Made by a program: the position numbers and the translations under genes
In this document: piece after piece, positions 5,999-14,176 of the stretch
Layout: each line of letters begins with the position of its first letter
Numbering within the stretch: the first letter of the stretch is position 1
Notes under the pieces: generated by a model
What the model was told of the DNA's origin: nothing
Database searches by the model: none
Seen by the model: the letters and a program-made list of their open reading frames with translations, nothing else
Source: an uncultured Clostridia bacterium
GTDB lineage: Bacteria; Bacillota; Clostridia; TANB77; CAG-508
Direction of reading: 5' to 3'
Length of the DNA stretch: 20,424 nt
Assembly: GCA_934122385.1 (NCBI GenBank)
Contig: CAKOWP010000021.1
Span: 1-20,424, forward strand

Positions 5999-6093
5999 AA
6001 ATTCGACAACATATCATAATAAAATAATATATAATATAAAATGTAAAAATAAAATCATAAATTCGACACAAAAAGTTGTACTTATGATATAAT
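5999..6093 (+). promoter_or_regulatory. cas operon promoter region with repeats
   Basis: The -10 is TATAAT at 6088-6093 with TG one base upstream (extended -10); no good -35 is seen. Upstream are two copies of AAATTCGACA exactly 60 bases apart (5999-6008, 6059-6068), a third CGACA at 5994-5998, and ATATCATAA (6011-6019), which is the reverse complement of TTATGATAT (6083-6091) spanning the -10. ATCATAA occurs again at 6054-6060. These could be operator sites. The cas6 start is at 6122 with AAGAAGGTG as ribosome binding site. Confidence 0.6.
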
Positions 6094-6121
6094 AAGAAAA
6101 AATAAAAAAGAAGGTGAAAAA

Positions 6122-6835
6122 ATGAGATTTAAATTATACTTTGAACTGGAAAAAGAGGAAATACCAATACAATACAGAAAGACAATAATAAGCTATTTCA
6201 AGTATTGCCTAGAAAAATATGACACAAAGTATTATTCAAAATGCTACAACGGAAAAGACCCAATAATAAAACAATATACTTTTTCAACATATTATAAACA
6301 ACAAAAAATTGAAAGTGACAAAATTATACTAAAAGACAATAATTTAGAATTAAACATATCAACATCAGACTATGAAACAGGAATAATATTATATAACTCA
6401 TTTAACAAACAAAAACACAAAAAATATCCACTAAACAGTAACTCAATGACTTTAGAAAACATAACAATGACAAAAGAAAAAGAAATAACAACAGACAAAA
6501 TAATAGTAAAATTTCAATCACCACTATGTGTAAGATCAAGAAAAAACAACAAAGACTACTATTACTCATATGAAAACGAAAAATTTGAAGAAATACTAAA
6601 AATCAACATCAAAGAACAACTAAAAATAACAAACATACCAACAGAAAAAGTAGACACGTTTACAATAAAACCAATAAATGCAAAAAAAGTATTAATAAAG
6701 TTTTATGAAAAATGTATAGAGTGTTCAACAGGAACATTTGAAATAAGCGGAAATAAAGAATTGCTTAAATATTTATATCAAGCAGGAATCGGAAGCAAAC
6801 ATAGTGCAGGATTTGGGATGTTCCAAATATTATAA
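6122..6835 (+). CDS. cas6: Cas6 pre-crRNA endoribonuclease (type I-B)
   Basis: This 237-residue RAMP protein cuts the CRISPR transcript within each repeat. The C-terminal glycine-rich loop GIGSKHSAGFGMF is the Cas6 signature and ends the protein as expected. The N-terminal half has the IPIQYRKTIISYFKYCL helix and the KQYTFSTYY strand of the first ferredoxin-like fold. There is no histidine in roughly the first 90 residues, where many Cas6 proteins keep the catalytic one; a tyrosine or lysine may act instead, as in other histidine-poor Cas6 proteins. It is the first gene of the cas operon, behind its own promoter, with cas8b1 58 bases downstream. Its substrate would be the repeat of the array at 14641-17121. 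Confidence 0.92.
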   Translation: MRFKLYFELEKEEIPIQYRKTIISYFKYCLEKYDTKYYSKCYNGKDPIIKQYTFSTYYKQQKIESDKIILKDNNLELNISTSDYETGIILYNSFNKQKHKKYPLNSNSMTLENITMTKEKEITTDKIIVKFQSPLCVRSRKNNKDYYYSYENEKFEEILKINIKEQLKITNIPTEKVDTFTIKPINAKKVLIKFYEKCIECSTGTFEISGNKELLKYLYQAGIGSKHSAGFGMFQIL

Positions 6836-6893
6836 AAAAGAAATTTGTTAAAAATTACATAATTTATAGTATGAGAGAGGAGTGATATAAAAA

Positions 6894-8738
6894 GTGAAAA
6901 CAAAAATATACTTAAATGATTGGTACTTAAATTGTGGTGTTGTTGGTTTTTTAAAAATATTAGAACATAATGAGAATCAATTTGCAACAAAAAGAAACAA
7001 CTATATAGAAATAGATACAGAAGATTTAAGAGATTTCAATAAATACTATTTTAAATACTTTTATGATAAATACAATGTAGCAGAAAATGTAAAAAATAGA
7101 ACAGACAATGCATTTAGATATTTAGAAAACAACATAGAAATGCCATTAGGAAAAGAAGAAGAAAAACAAAGAAAAGACAAAATAAAAACAAATAAAAAAT
7201 ACATAAAAGACACGGTAAAAAAACAATTAGACAAAATTAAAAAAATAGACGAGCAAACATACAATGAAATGAAAGAGCAATATGACAAAATAGAAAAAGA
7301 AAATACAAAACAAGGGATAATAGATATAGAAGAAAAAATACTAGAAAAAATAGGAAAAGAAAACATAAATAAAAGACTGACATTGAATCTATTCAAGAGT
7401 ATATTAAGCAACACATATTATGGACAACCAAGCTTCTTAAATGTAGTGAAAACTGGACTAACATATGAAGAACAAGAAAAATTAATGTACAAAGATTATG
7501 TTAGTAACATTGTAGAAACAGGATTTATCCAAGACATCATAGAAGGAAAATATAATATAGAAGAAATAAGACAATACATAGAGAAAACAAAAATAAAAGA
7601 AAATATAACAAAAGAAATAGAAAAAATATACTCAAAAATAGAGAAAGACTACATAGAAAAAAATAAAGAAGTAGAAGAAATTCAAAGATATTTAAAAGAA
7701 AAAGTGATTCAAAGATGCTCAATGTGTGAAAATGAAATTGGATTAACAACAAATTATTCAGAAGGAAATTTTGTACCACTAGCAATAAGTAGTGATAATG
7801 CACGAAACTTCTTCTGGGAGCAAAATGTAAAAATGCCAATATGCGATATATGTAAACTAATTTTATTTTGCATACCAGCAGGAATAACAACAATAACCAA
7901 AACAGTAAAAGAAAATGGAGACTATAAAGAAAAACAAATATTAAGTTTTGTGAACCTAGATACAAGTATTGATAAATTATATAAAACAAATGTGAATTTT
8001 GGTAACAAATCAAGGTATGAGAATAGAGATGGAAATCCATACACAGAACTAATCTTAGACATGGTAGAACAAGACAAACAAGTAAGTACATGGCAATTGG
8101 AAAATATATTTGTAGTTGAATTTGAAGCAGAATATGGAGCATATAGTAGAATTGAATACTTCAATATAAAAAGATATGTATCAAGATTTTTTACAGAATA
8201 TTCAGACAAAACACTTTCAAAAATAAGAGATTATAGATATAGACTACAAATAGTAGACTATATTTTAAAGAACAAAGATATCAAATATATAATAAATGAC
8301 AGATTAAGAGATGAGCTAAATAAAGAAAATACAAATGGATACAATTCATTCTTAGCAACAAGAGTAAGAATGATACTAAATCTATTTAAAAAGGAGGACA
8401 TTAAAATGGAAGAAATCACAAAAAATGATGCCAAATTAAAAGTATTGTATAACTTAGGAATACAAATGCATGAAGATTTAAAAAGAACAGGAGAAGAAAA
8501 CAAAATTGATGGATATACATATAAAATGTTAAACAGCATAAAAGCAGGAAACAAAAAACAATTTATGGATATTGTTATAAGAATACATATGTCAATGGGA
8601 AAAGATATAAGCCCTATATTTATTGAAACAATGCAAACAGAAGGATTAGATTTTGAATCAATAGCACATAGCTTTTTAGCAGGATTAATATCAAATAAAT
8701 ACGAGAAAAAAGATGAAGATAGTGAAGCAAAAGCATAA
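6894..8738 (+). CDS. cas8b1: Cas8b1/Cst1 large subunit of type I-B Cascade
   Basis: This 614-residue large subunit should recognise the PAM and start R-loop formation. The start is GTG at 6894, with AGGAG (6878-6882) 11 bases upstream; the resulting N-terminus KIYLNDWYLNCGVVGFLKIL is the typical beginning of the family. The defining Cst1 feature, two CxxC pairs, is present at C275/C278 (RCSMCENE) and C317/C320 (ICDICK), likely binding zinc. A long charged helical segment lies at about residues 80-150. The C-terminal 110 residues are an all-helical small-subunit-like domain preceded by an internal ribosome binding site and ATG (see the separate Cas11b entry). It lies between cas6 and cas7 in the same operon. 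The Cst1 branch together with DevR-type Cas7 places the locus in the Tneap form of I-B. Confidence 0.92.
   Translation: MKTKIYLNDWYLNCGVVGFLKILEHNENQFATKRNNYIEIDTEDLRDFNKYYFKYFYDKYNVAENVKNRTDNAFRYLENNIEMPLGKEEEKQRKDKIKTNKKYIKDTVKKQLDKIKKIDEQTYNEMKEQYDKIEKENTKQGIIDIEEKILEKIGKENINKRLTLNLFKSILSNTYYGQPSFLNVVKTGLTYEEQEKLMYKDYVSNIVETGFIQDIIEGKYNIEEIRQYIEKTKIKENITKEIEKIYSKIEKDYIEKNKEVEEIQRYLKEKVIQRCSMCENEIGLTTNYSEGNFVPLAISSDNARNFFWEQNVKMPICDICKLILFCIPAGITTITKTVKENGDYKEKQILSFVNLDTSIDKLYKTNVNFGNKSRYENRDGNPYTELILDMVEQDKQVSTWQLENIFVVEFEAEYGAYSRIEYFNIKRYVSRFFTEYSDKTLSKIRDYRYRLQIVDYILKNKDIKYIINDRLRDELNKENTNGYNSFLATRVRMILNLFKKEDIKMEEITKNDAKLKVLYNLGIQMHEDLKRTGEENKIDGYTYKMLNSIKAGNKKQFMDIVIRIHMSMGKDISPIFIETMQTEGLDFESIAHSFLAGLISNKYEKKDEDSEAKA
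8406..8738 (+). CDS. cas11b: Internally translated Cas11b small subunit
   Basis: Inside cas8b1, AGGAGG (8392-8397) lies 8 bases before an ATG at 8406 that is in frame with cas8b1 (codon 505). Translation from it gives a 110-residue, mostly helical protein starting MEEITKNDAKLKVLYNLGIQ and ending KKDEDSEAKA. The ribosome binding site is better than that of cas8b1 itself. Independent translation of the small subunit Cas11 from within the large-subunit gene is established for type I-B, I-C and I-D systems, where several copies form the belly of Cascade. Sequence supports it directly here through the strong, well-spaced site. Actual production of the short protein is an inference. Confidence 0.8.
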   Translation: MEEITKNDAKLKVLYNLGIQMHEDLKRTGEENKIDGYTYKMLNSIKAGNKKQFMDIVIRIHMSMGKDISPIFIETMQTEGLDFESIAHSFLAGLISNKYEKKDEDSEAKA

Positions 8739-8800
8739 AACTATTTATTAAAGAATTTACATAACAATTAAGAATGAAAAAGAGAAAGGAAGGAAATAAA

Positions 8801-9709
8801 ATGGAGAATATAAGAAATAAAAAAGGATTATCAATTACAATGATATTTAAAGGCCAAAGTTTAAATTACGGGGAAGGAATAGGCAATATATCAGAACTAA
8901 AAAAATTAACAAGAGGAGATGGAAGTGTGTACACATTTGCATCAAGACAAGCGATAAGATATGACATAGTAAGACTTGGAAATAAAATGTTTGATTGGAA
9001 TTTACAAGTAGTAAATAAAGAAAAAGGAACAATCCAATTTGATGACAAATTAACAATACAAGATTCAGAAGAAATGGATCTGTTTGGATATATGAAAACA
9101 GCAAAGAATGACGGTTCAAACATAAGAAGTGCAGCAGTAAGATTAAGTAATGCAATATCATTAGAAGACTATAAAAGTGATATGGAATTTTTAAACAACA
9201 AAGGACTAGCAGATAGAATAGGAGAATTTCCAAACCTTGCAAACATCGAACAACACTTAAGTTACTACACATACACAATAACAATAGACCTAGAAAAAAT
9301 AGGAAAAGACGGAGAAATAGAACTACCAAACGAAGAAAAAGCAAAAAGAATAAACCAATTACTAGACATAGTAAAAATCCTAAACAGAGAAATAAGAGGA
9401 AGAGAAGAAAACTTAAGCCCAGTATTTGTAATAGGAGGAATGTATGACATAAACTCACCATTTTTCCTAGGAAGAATAAAACTAAACGGAAAAGACGGAC
9501 AATTCAGTATAGACACAGAAATGTTAAAAGACACAGCAACATTAACAATAGGAGAAAACTCAATATCAGAAGACACGAAAATAGGAATAGTAAAAAATAC
9601 ATTCAAAAATGAAAAAGAAATAGAAGAAATGTTTGAAGGAAAAACAACAAACATAGAAAAATTCTTTGAAAATCTAAAAGAAAAAGTAGACGAATATTAC
9701 AAAGCATAA
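8801..9709 (+). CDS. cas7: Cas7 (Cst2/DevR) backbone subunit
   Basis: The product is 302 residues, a RAMP-fold protein that polymerises along the crRNA in Cascade. The family pattern is clear: KGLSITMIFKGQSLNYGEGI, NISELKKLTRGDG, and YTFASRQAIRYDIVR, followed by a middle with a DLFGYMKT segment and VFVIGGMYDINSPFFLGRI. These match the DevR/Cst2 branch of Cas7. I place the start at 8801 because AAGGAAGG (8786-8793) is 7 bases before it; an in-frame ATG at 8774 would add 9 lysine-rich residues and lacks a site. It is 62 bases after cas8b1 and 18 before cas5, within the operon. Confidence 0.93.
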   Translation: MENIRNKKGLSITMIFKGQSLNYGEGIGNISELKKLTRGDGSVYTFASRQAIRYDIVRLGNKMFDWNLQVVNKEKGTIQFDDKLTIQDSEEMDLFGYMKTAKNDGSNIRSAAVRLSNAISLEDYKSDMEFLNNKGLADRIGEFPNLANIEQHLSYYTYTITIDLEKIGKDGEIELPNEEKAKRINQLLDIVKILNREIRGREENLSPVFVIGGMYDINSPFFLGRIKLNGKDGQFSIDTEMLKDTATLTIGENSISEDTKIGIVKNTFKNEKEIEEMFEGKTTNIEKFFENLKEKVDEYYKA

Positions 9710-9727
9710 AAGAAAGGATTGGTATAA

Positions 9728-10393
9728 ATGAAAATATTAAAACTAAAACTATACCAAGAAACAGCATGTTATAAAAAGCCATTTGCCACAAAAGTAGCAG
9801 AAACATATCCATTGCCACCATACTCAACGGTAATAGGGATGTTCCATAAAATCTTGCAAGCACAACCAGGAGAATACTTTCCAATGAACATCTCTATACA
9901 AGGAAACTATGAAGGAATATTTAGCAACTATCAAAATTTAAGAATGTATAAAGGAAAAGACAAAGTAACATCAATGCCAAGAAATGTACATCAATTATTA
10001 AATGTCAATTTGATTATACATGTGCAAGCAGAAGATGACGTTATAGACCAAATATATAAAAACATAATAAACGGAACAGAAACCTTCACACTGGGAAGAA
10101 ACGAAGACCTTGTAAGGATAGATGAAATTAAAATTTTAAAAGATGTAAAAGAAGTAGATGAATCAAAAATAGAAATTAATGCATATGTACCTGAATGGAT
10201 AGATAACGAAATAGAAGGAATTAATTACAGACTAAATACTACATACAAAATAAAAAATGATATAAGACAATGGAACAAAGTAAATGTAAAATATATAGAA
10301 AAATATACTAATAAAGGTATTGAAGAAATATTGCAAGATGAAGACGGAGACAATATATATTTTTATAGTGAAAGGATGCCAAATGGAGTATAA
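9728..10393 (+). CDS. cas5: Cas5 subunit of type I-B Cascade
   Basis: This is a 221-residue RAMP protein that caps the 5' handle of the crRNA. The N-terminal signature is intact: LKLYQETACYKKPFATKVA, ETYPLPPYSTVIGMFHKIL. In this family the opening segment contacts the repeat-derived tag, and the P-P-x-S-T-V-I-G-M helix is the most conserved part. An FTLGRNEDLVRI segment near residue 120 is the usual mid-protein motif. AAAGGA (9713-9718) lies 9 bases before the ATG. The last 11 bases overlap the start of cas3, showing translational coupling. Cas5 here has no catalytic role since a separate Cas6 exists. Confidence 0.92.
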   Translation: MKILKLKLYQETACYKKPFATKVAETYPLPPYSTVIGMFHKILQAQPGEYFPMNISIQGNYEGIFSNYQNLRMYKGKDKVTSMPRNVHQLLNVNLIIHVQAEDDVIDQIYKNIINGTETFTLGRNEDLVRIDEIKILKDVKEVDESKIEINAYVPEWIDNEIEGINYRLNTTYKIKNDIRQWNKVNVKYIEKYTNKGIEEILQDEDGDNIYFYSERMPNGV

Positions 10394-12575
10394 ATATTAT
10401 GCAAAATCAGACCCAATAGAAACAATAAAAGAACACACAGACAAACTATTAGAAAACTTGGAAATATTAAAAAAAGAATATGGAGAAAAAATAACACAAT
10501 CAATAGAAATGCCAGAAGAGAGATTTTGGCAACTAATGAAAATAGTATGCAAATATCATGATGCAGGAAAAGTATTTTCAGGATTTCAAAATGCAATAAG
10601 AGAAGCAATAGGAGAAGAACTAATACCAACAAAATTTAACAATCAAGAAATAAAACATGAACAAATATCTCCAATATTTGTACCATGCAAACAATATGAA
10701 ATGACGAAAAAAGAAAGAAAACTAGTATATCAAGCAATTTATTATCATCACGAAAGAGATAATAAAATACACATAAACAGTGAACTACTAGAAGAAATAA
10801 TAAAAAAAGATATAGAGCCAAACATCAAAAAAATAGAAAGAGAATTACAAATTGAAATACCAAAATTAAGTACATTGTATTTAGGAATGGTAGAAGGACA
10901 AGCAAGGATAACAGAAGGAGACGAATTATATAACGAATATTGCCTAATAAAGGGGCTATTACATAGACTAGACCATTGTAGTTCAGCATGGATAGAAGTA
11001 GAAGATGAAACAAAAGAAGAAATAGCAGATTTTGTCGAAGAATTTATGAAAAAGCAAAACTTCAAAGAAAACGATTTACAACAATTTGCGGAAAAAAATC
11101 AAGACAAAAATGTAATAATAATAGGCTCAACAGGAATAGGAAAAACAGAAGGAGCACTTTTATGGAGCAAAAACGATAAGACATTTTTCACATTACCTTT
11201 AAGAATAAGCATAAATGCAATATATGACAGAATAAAAGACACAATAGGATACAAACATGTTGGACTATTACACTCAACAGCACTAGACTATTTAGATGAA
11301 AAAGATGAAGAAAATGAATTTAACAAAATACAACAAGCAAGAAATTTATATGAAAAAATCACCACATGTACAATAGACCAAATCTTTCCATTTGTTTTTA
11401 AATACAGAGGATATGAAAAAATATATGCAACACTAAGTTACTCAAAAGTCGTAATAGATGAGATACAAGCATATTCACCAGAAATAGTAGCGGTACTATT
11501 AAAAGGGCTTCGCATGATAAACAACTTAGATGGAAAATTTATGGTAATGACTGCAACACTTCCCAGAATATATAGAGAAAAACTACAAGAAATGGGAATA
11601 AAATTTGAATATAATGAATTTATAAAAGATACAAAAAGGCATAAATTTGAAATAATAGACAAATCAATTAATGAAGACATAAAAGAAATAAAAGAAAAAT
11701 CAAAAAATAAAAAAGTTTTAATAATAGTAAACACAATAAATAAAGCGATAGAATTATATAAAGCATTAAAAAATGATGGAGTAGAAAAAGTAAATTTATT
11801 ACATTCAAGATTTAAACAAGAAGATAGAAGTGAAAAAGAAAGAAACATTAAAGATTTTTCAAAACAAGAAAATGAATCAGGAATATGGATAACAACACAA
11901 ATAGTAGAAGCATCATTAGACATCGACTTTGATATGCTCTATACAGAAATGTCCACACTAGACAGTTTATTTCAAAGATTTGGAAGATGCTATAGAAGTA
12001 GAGAATATAAAGGGAAAGAACCTAATGTAAAAATTTATATAGAAGAAACAAGTGGCGTTGGATACATATATGACAAAGAAATATATCAAAAAAGTATTGA
12101 TTTATTGCAAGAGTATAGCAGACAAATTCTAGAAGAAAAAACAAAAATAAATTTAGTTGATAAATTATATTCAAAAGAAATGCTACAAGATACTGATTTT
12201 TACAAAAAATTTAATGAAGCATTTCGAGTATTAGATAATATTATTGATTATGATACAAGTAAAAAAGATGCTCAAAAAATATTAAGAAATATTGATAATA
12301 TTGATGTTATTCCTAAAATTATTTATGACAATAATCTAAATTTATTTGAAGAATATTCAATTGAGTTAGACAAAAAGAAAAAATATGAGTTAAAACGAAG
12401 AATAGATAAATTATTTATATCAATTAATAGTTCTAACAAATGGAAACTAGGAAATCTTATAACAGAATGTCCATACATTAAAGGAAAATATATTATTGAT
12501 ACAAAATATGATAAAGAAATTGGTTTGCTTTTGGAAAATGACGAAGAATATTCAATAAGTTCAAGAGAGTTGTAA
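10383..12575 (+). CDS. cas3: Cas3 HD nuclease-helicase
   Basis: The product is 730 residues and degrades target DNA recruited by Cascade. The HD nuclease domain comes first: H18, HD at 59-60 (KYHDAGK), H92 and HH at 122-123. The superfamily 2 helicase has Walker A GSTGIGKT (248-255), motif Ia TLPLRISINAIYDRI, motif II DEIQ (359-362), motif III VMTATLP, motif IV IIVNTINKA, motif V ITTQIVEASLDIDFD and motif VI QRFGRC (531-536). All key residues are intact. I start it at 10383, overlapping cas5 by 11 bases, because AAAGG (10371-10375) precedes that ATG and the 21 residues gained from the earlier in-frame ATG (10320) do not resemble Cas3. A 108-base gap separates it from cas4, unusually long for this operon. 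Confidence 0.95.
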   Translation: MEYKYYAKSDPIETIKEHTDKLLENLEILKKEYGEKITQSIEMPEERFWQLMKIVCKYHDAGKVFSGFQNAIREAIGEELIPTKFNNQEIKHEQISPIFVPCKQYEMTKKERKLVYQAIYYHHERDNKIHINSELLEEIIKKDIEPNIKKIERELQIEIPKLSTLYLGMVEGQARITEGDELYNEYCLIKGLLHRLDHCSSAWIEVEDETKEEIADFVEEFMKKQNFKENDLQQFAEKNQDKNVIIIGSTGIGKTEGALLWSKNDKTFFTLPLRISINAIYDRIKDTIGYKHVGLLHSTALDYLDEKDEENEFNKIQQARNLYEKITTCTIDQIFPFVFKYRGYEKIYATLSYSKVVIDEIQAYSPEIVAVLLKGLRMINNLDGKFMVMTATLPRIYREKLQEMGIKFEYNEFIKDTKRHKFEIIDKSINEDIKEIKEKSKNKKVLIIVNTINKAIELYKALKNDGVEKVNLLHSRFKQEDRSEKERNIKDFSKQENESGIWITTQIVEASLDIDFDMLYTEMSTLDSLFQRFGRCYRSREYKGKEPNVKIYIEETSGVGYIYDKEIYQKSIDLLQEYSRQILEEKTKINLVDKLYSKEMLQDTDFYKKFNEAFRVLDNIIDYDTSKKDAQKILRNIDNIDVIPKIIYDNNLNLFEEYSIELDKKKKYELKRRIDKLFISINSSNKWKLGNLITECPYIKGKYIIDTKYDKEIGLLLENDEEYSISSREL

Positions 12576-12683
12576 GATATGTTGCAAGTTACAGATTAAA
12601 TCATATAGTAATAAAAATGAGGCTTGCAACAAATTTATTAAAGAAAAGCAAAGAAATTATTTTGTGTAGAAAGAGATGATGTA
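12576..12683 (+). other. 108-bp cas3-cas4 gap with inverted repeat and repeat-like blocks
   Basis: GTTGCAAG (12581-12588) and CTTGCAAC (12623-12630) form an 8-bp inverted repeat around 34 bases. Within and beside it, AGTTA (12587-12591), TTAAAT (12596-12601), ATAGTA (12605-12610) and AATG (12616-12619) occur in the same order as in the CRISPR repeat, with small insertions. A second, weaker resemblance (TTATTT at 12658, then GATGATGTAATG at 12675-12686) runs into the cas4 start. It may hold a small RNA or attenuator, or be chance in AT-rich DNA. Two tiny reading frames (starts at 12579 and 12617) have no visible merit. Confidence 0.35.
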
Positions 12684-13172
12684 ATGAATGTTACAGGAAT
12701 AATGATTTACTATTATTTCATATGTTATAGAAGACTATGGTATTTTGCAAATCAAATCAATATGGAACAAAATAGTGAATTAGTAGAAATAGGAAAAATA
12801 ATTGATGAAACAACATATAGCAAAGAAAAGAAACAAATTCTAATTGACAATACAATAAATATAGATTTTATAAAGAATGGAGCAGTACTACATGAAGTTA
12901 AAAAGACAAAATCAATTGAAGATGCTGGAATATGGCAAATAAAATATTATATGTATTATTTAGAAAACAAAGGTGTAAAAAATATACAAGCAAAAATCGA
13001 TTTTCCGCTTTTAAGAGAATCAAAAGAAATAATATTAGAAGATGAAGATAGGAAAATATTAGATAATGTAATAAAAAACATACAAGAAATAGTAGAAATG
13101 GACAAACCACCCAAAACAATTAATTCAAAAATATGTGCTAAATGTTCATATTATGATTTATGTTATGTATAA
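12684..13172 (+). CDS. cas4: Cas4 nuclease (adaptation)
   Basis: This 162-residue RecB-like exonuclease trims prespacers and helps select PAM-bearing ones with Cas1-Cas2. It begins MNVTGIMIYYYFICYRRLWY, with the first iron-sulphur cysteine at C14, and ends ICAKCSYYDLC with C151, C154 and C160 completing the Fe-S ligands. Nuclease motifs are the aspartate of NINIDFI, the E-x-K of HEVKKTK and the Q-x-x-Y of WQIKYYMYY. The start at 12684 follows a weak AAGAGA site; upstream codons in frame lead to a TAA at 12639 and add nothing family-like. It ends 10 bases before cas1, whose AAGGAGG site overlaps the cas4 stop region. Confidence 0.92.
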   Translation: MNVTGIMIYYYFICYRRLWYFANQINMEQNSELVEIGKIIDETTYSKEKKQILIDNTINIDFIKNGAVLHEVKKTKSIEDAGIWQIKYYMYYLENKGVKNIQAKIDFPLLRESKEIILEDEDRKILDNVIKNIQEIVEMDKPPKTINSKICAKCSYYDLCYV

Positions 13173-13182
13173 GGAGGAAGAC

Positions 13183-14175
13183 ATGAAACAATCTTATTAT
13201 TTATATAGAAGCGGGAGACTACAAAGAAAAGACAACACTTTAGAAATTGTATACAAAGATAATACAAAGAAATCAATACCAGTAGAAAGAGTCAACGATA
13301 TATATGTAATGACAGAATTAGATTTTAATACAAGTTTATTAAACTTTTTATCATCATATGGAGTAAATATACACTTTTTTAACTATTATGGATTTTATAC
13401 AGGAACATATTATCCGAAAGAATCACTTGTTTCAGGAAAATTACTTATAAAACAAGTTGAACATTACAAGGACAAAGAAAAAAGATTAAACATTGCAAAA
13501 ACATTTATAGAAGCTGCATCATACAATATTTACAGAAATTTAACATATTACAATAATAGAGGAAAAGACTTAAAGAAATATATGGAAGAAATAGACTATT
13601 TAAGAAAACAGATAAATTTGTGTAAAGATGTACCAGAATTGATGGGAATAGAAGGAAATATAAGAAAAGTATATTATGATTCATGGAATATAATAATAAA
13701 TCAAGATATAGCATTTGAAAAAAGAGTAAAAAATCCACCTGATAATGCAATAAATTCGCTAATTTCATATGTCAATACAATTATATATACAAGAGTACTA
13801 AGTGAAATTTATAAGACACAATTAAATCCAACTATAAGTTATTTACATGAACCATCAGAAAGAAGATTTTCTTTATGCTTAGATATTTCCGAAATCTTTA
13901 AACCAATCATAGCGGATAGACTAATTTTTTCAATGTTAAATAAAAAACAGATAACGGAAAAGGATTTTGAAGATGGATTGAATTTTACATATATAAAAGA
14001 TAAGGCAAGAAAAGAGATTACAAGAGAAATTGATTTAAGACTACAAACAAAGATTAAACATAAAAAATTGGGCAGAGAGGTTAGTTACGAGTATTTAATG
14101 AGATTAGAAGTTTATAAGCTAATCAAACATTTATTAGAAGATGAAAAGTATGAAGGGTTTAAAATGTGGTGGTAA
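13183..14175 (+). CDS. cas1: Cas1 integrase (type I-B)
   Basis: This 330-residue protein is the catalytic subunit of the spacer-integration complex. Expected catalytic residues are visible: E157 in GIEGNIRKVYYDSW, H222 in YLHEPSERRFS and D234 in LCLDISEIFKPIIADRL. The N-terminal beta domain starts KQSYYLYRSGRLQRKDNTL and includes SIPVERVNDIYV, as in the HMARI-type Cas1 of I-B systems. Start at 13183 is chosen because AAGGAGG (13171-13177) is 5 bases upstream; the in-frame ATG at 13135 lies inside cas4 and would add 16 unrelated residues. The stop is one base before the start of cas2, so the two are translationally coupled. Confidence 0.95.
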   Translation: MKQSYYLYRSGRLQRKDNTLEIVYKDNTKKSIPVERVNDIYVMTELDFNTSLLNFLSSYGVNIHFFNYYGFYTGTYYPKESLVSGKLLIKQVEHYKDKEKRLNIAKTFIEAASYNIYRNLTYYNNRGKDLKKYMEEIDYLRKQINLCKDVPELMGIEGNIRKVYYDSWNIIINQDIAFEKRVKNPPDNAINSLISYVNTIIYTRVLSEIYKTQLNPTISYLHEPSERRFSLCLDISEIFKPIIADRLIFSMLNKKQITEKDFEDGLNFTYIKDKARKEITREIDLRLQTKIKHKKLGREVSYEYLMRLEVYKLIKHLLEDEKYEGFKMWW

Positions 14176-14176
14176 T

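Noticed and set aside
7537..8142. Long minus-strand open frame (201 codons) opposite cas8b1, and a similar one at 8847-9461 opposite cas7
   Set aside because: Both lie antisense to well-supported cas genes and read as Leu/Phe/Ile-rich low-complexity protein, the usual shadow of lysine- and glutamate-rich coding sequence. No ribosome binding site or family motif was seen.
10320..10382. Earlier in-frame ATG for cas3 adding 21 residues
   Set aside because: The extension lies wholly within the cas5 coding sequence, has no ribosome binding site and is unlike Cas3 N-termini; the ATG at 10383 has a good site.
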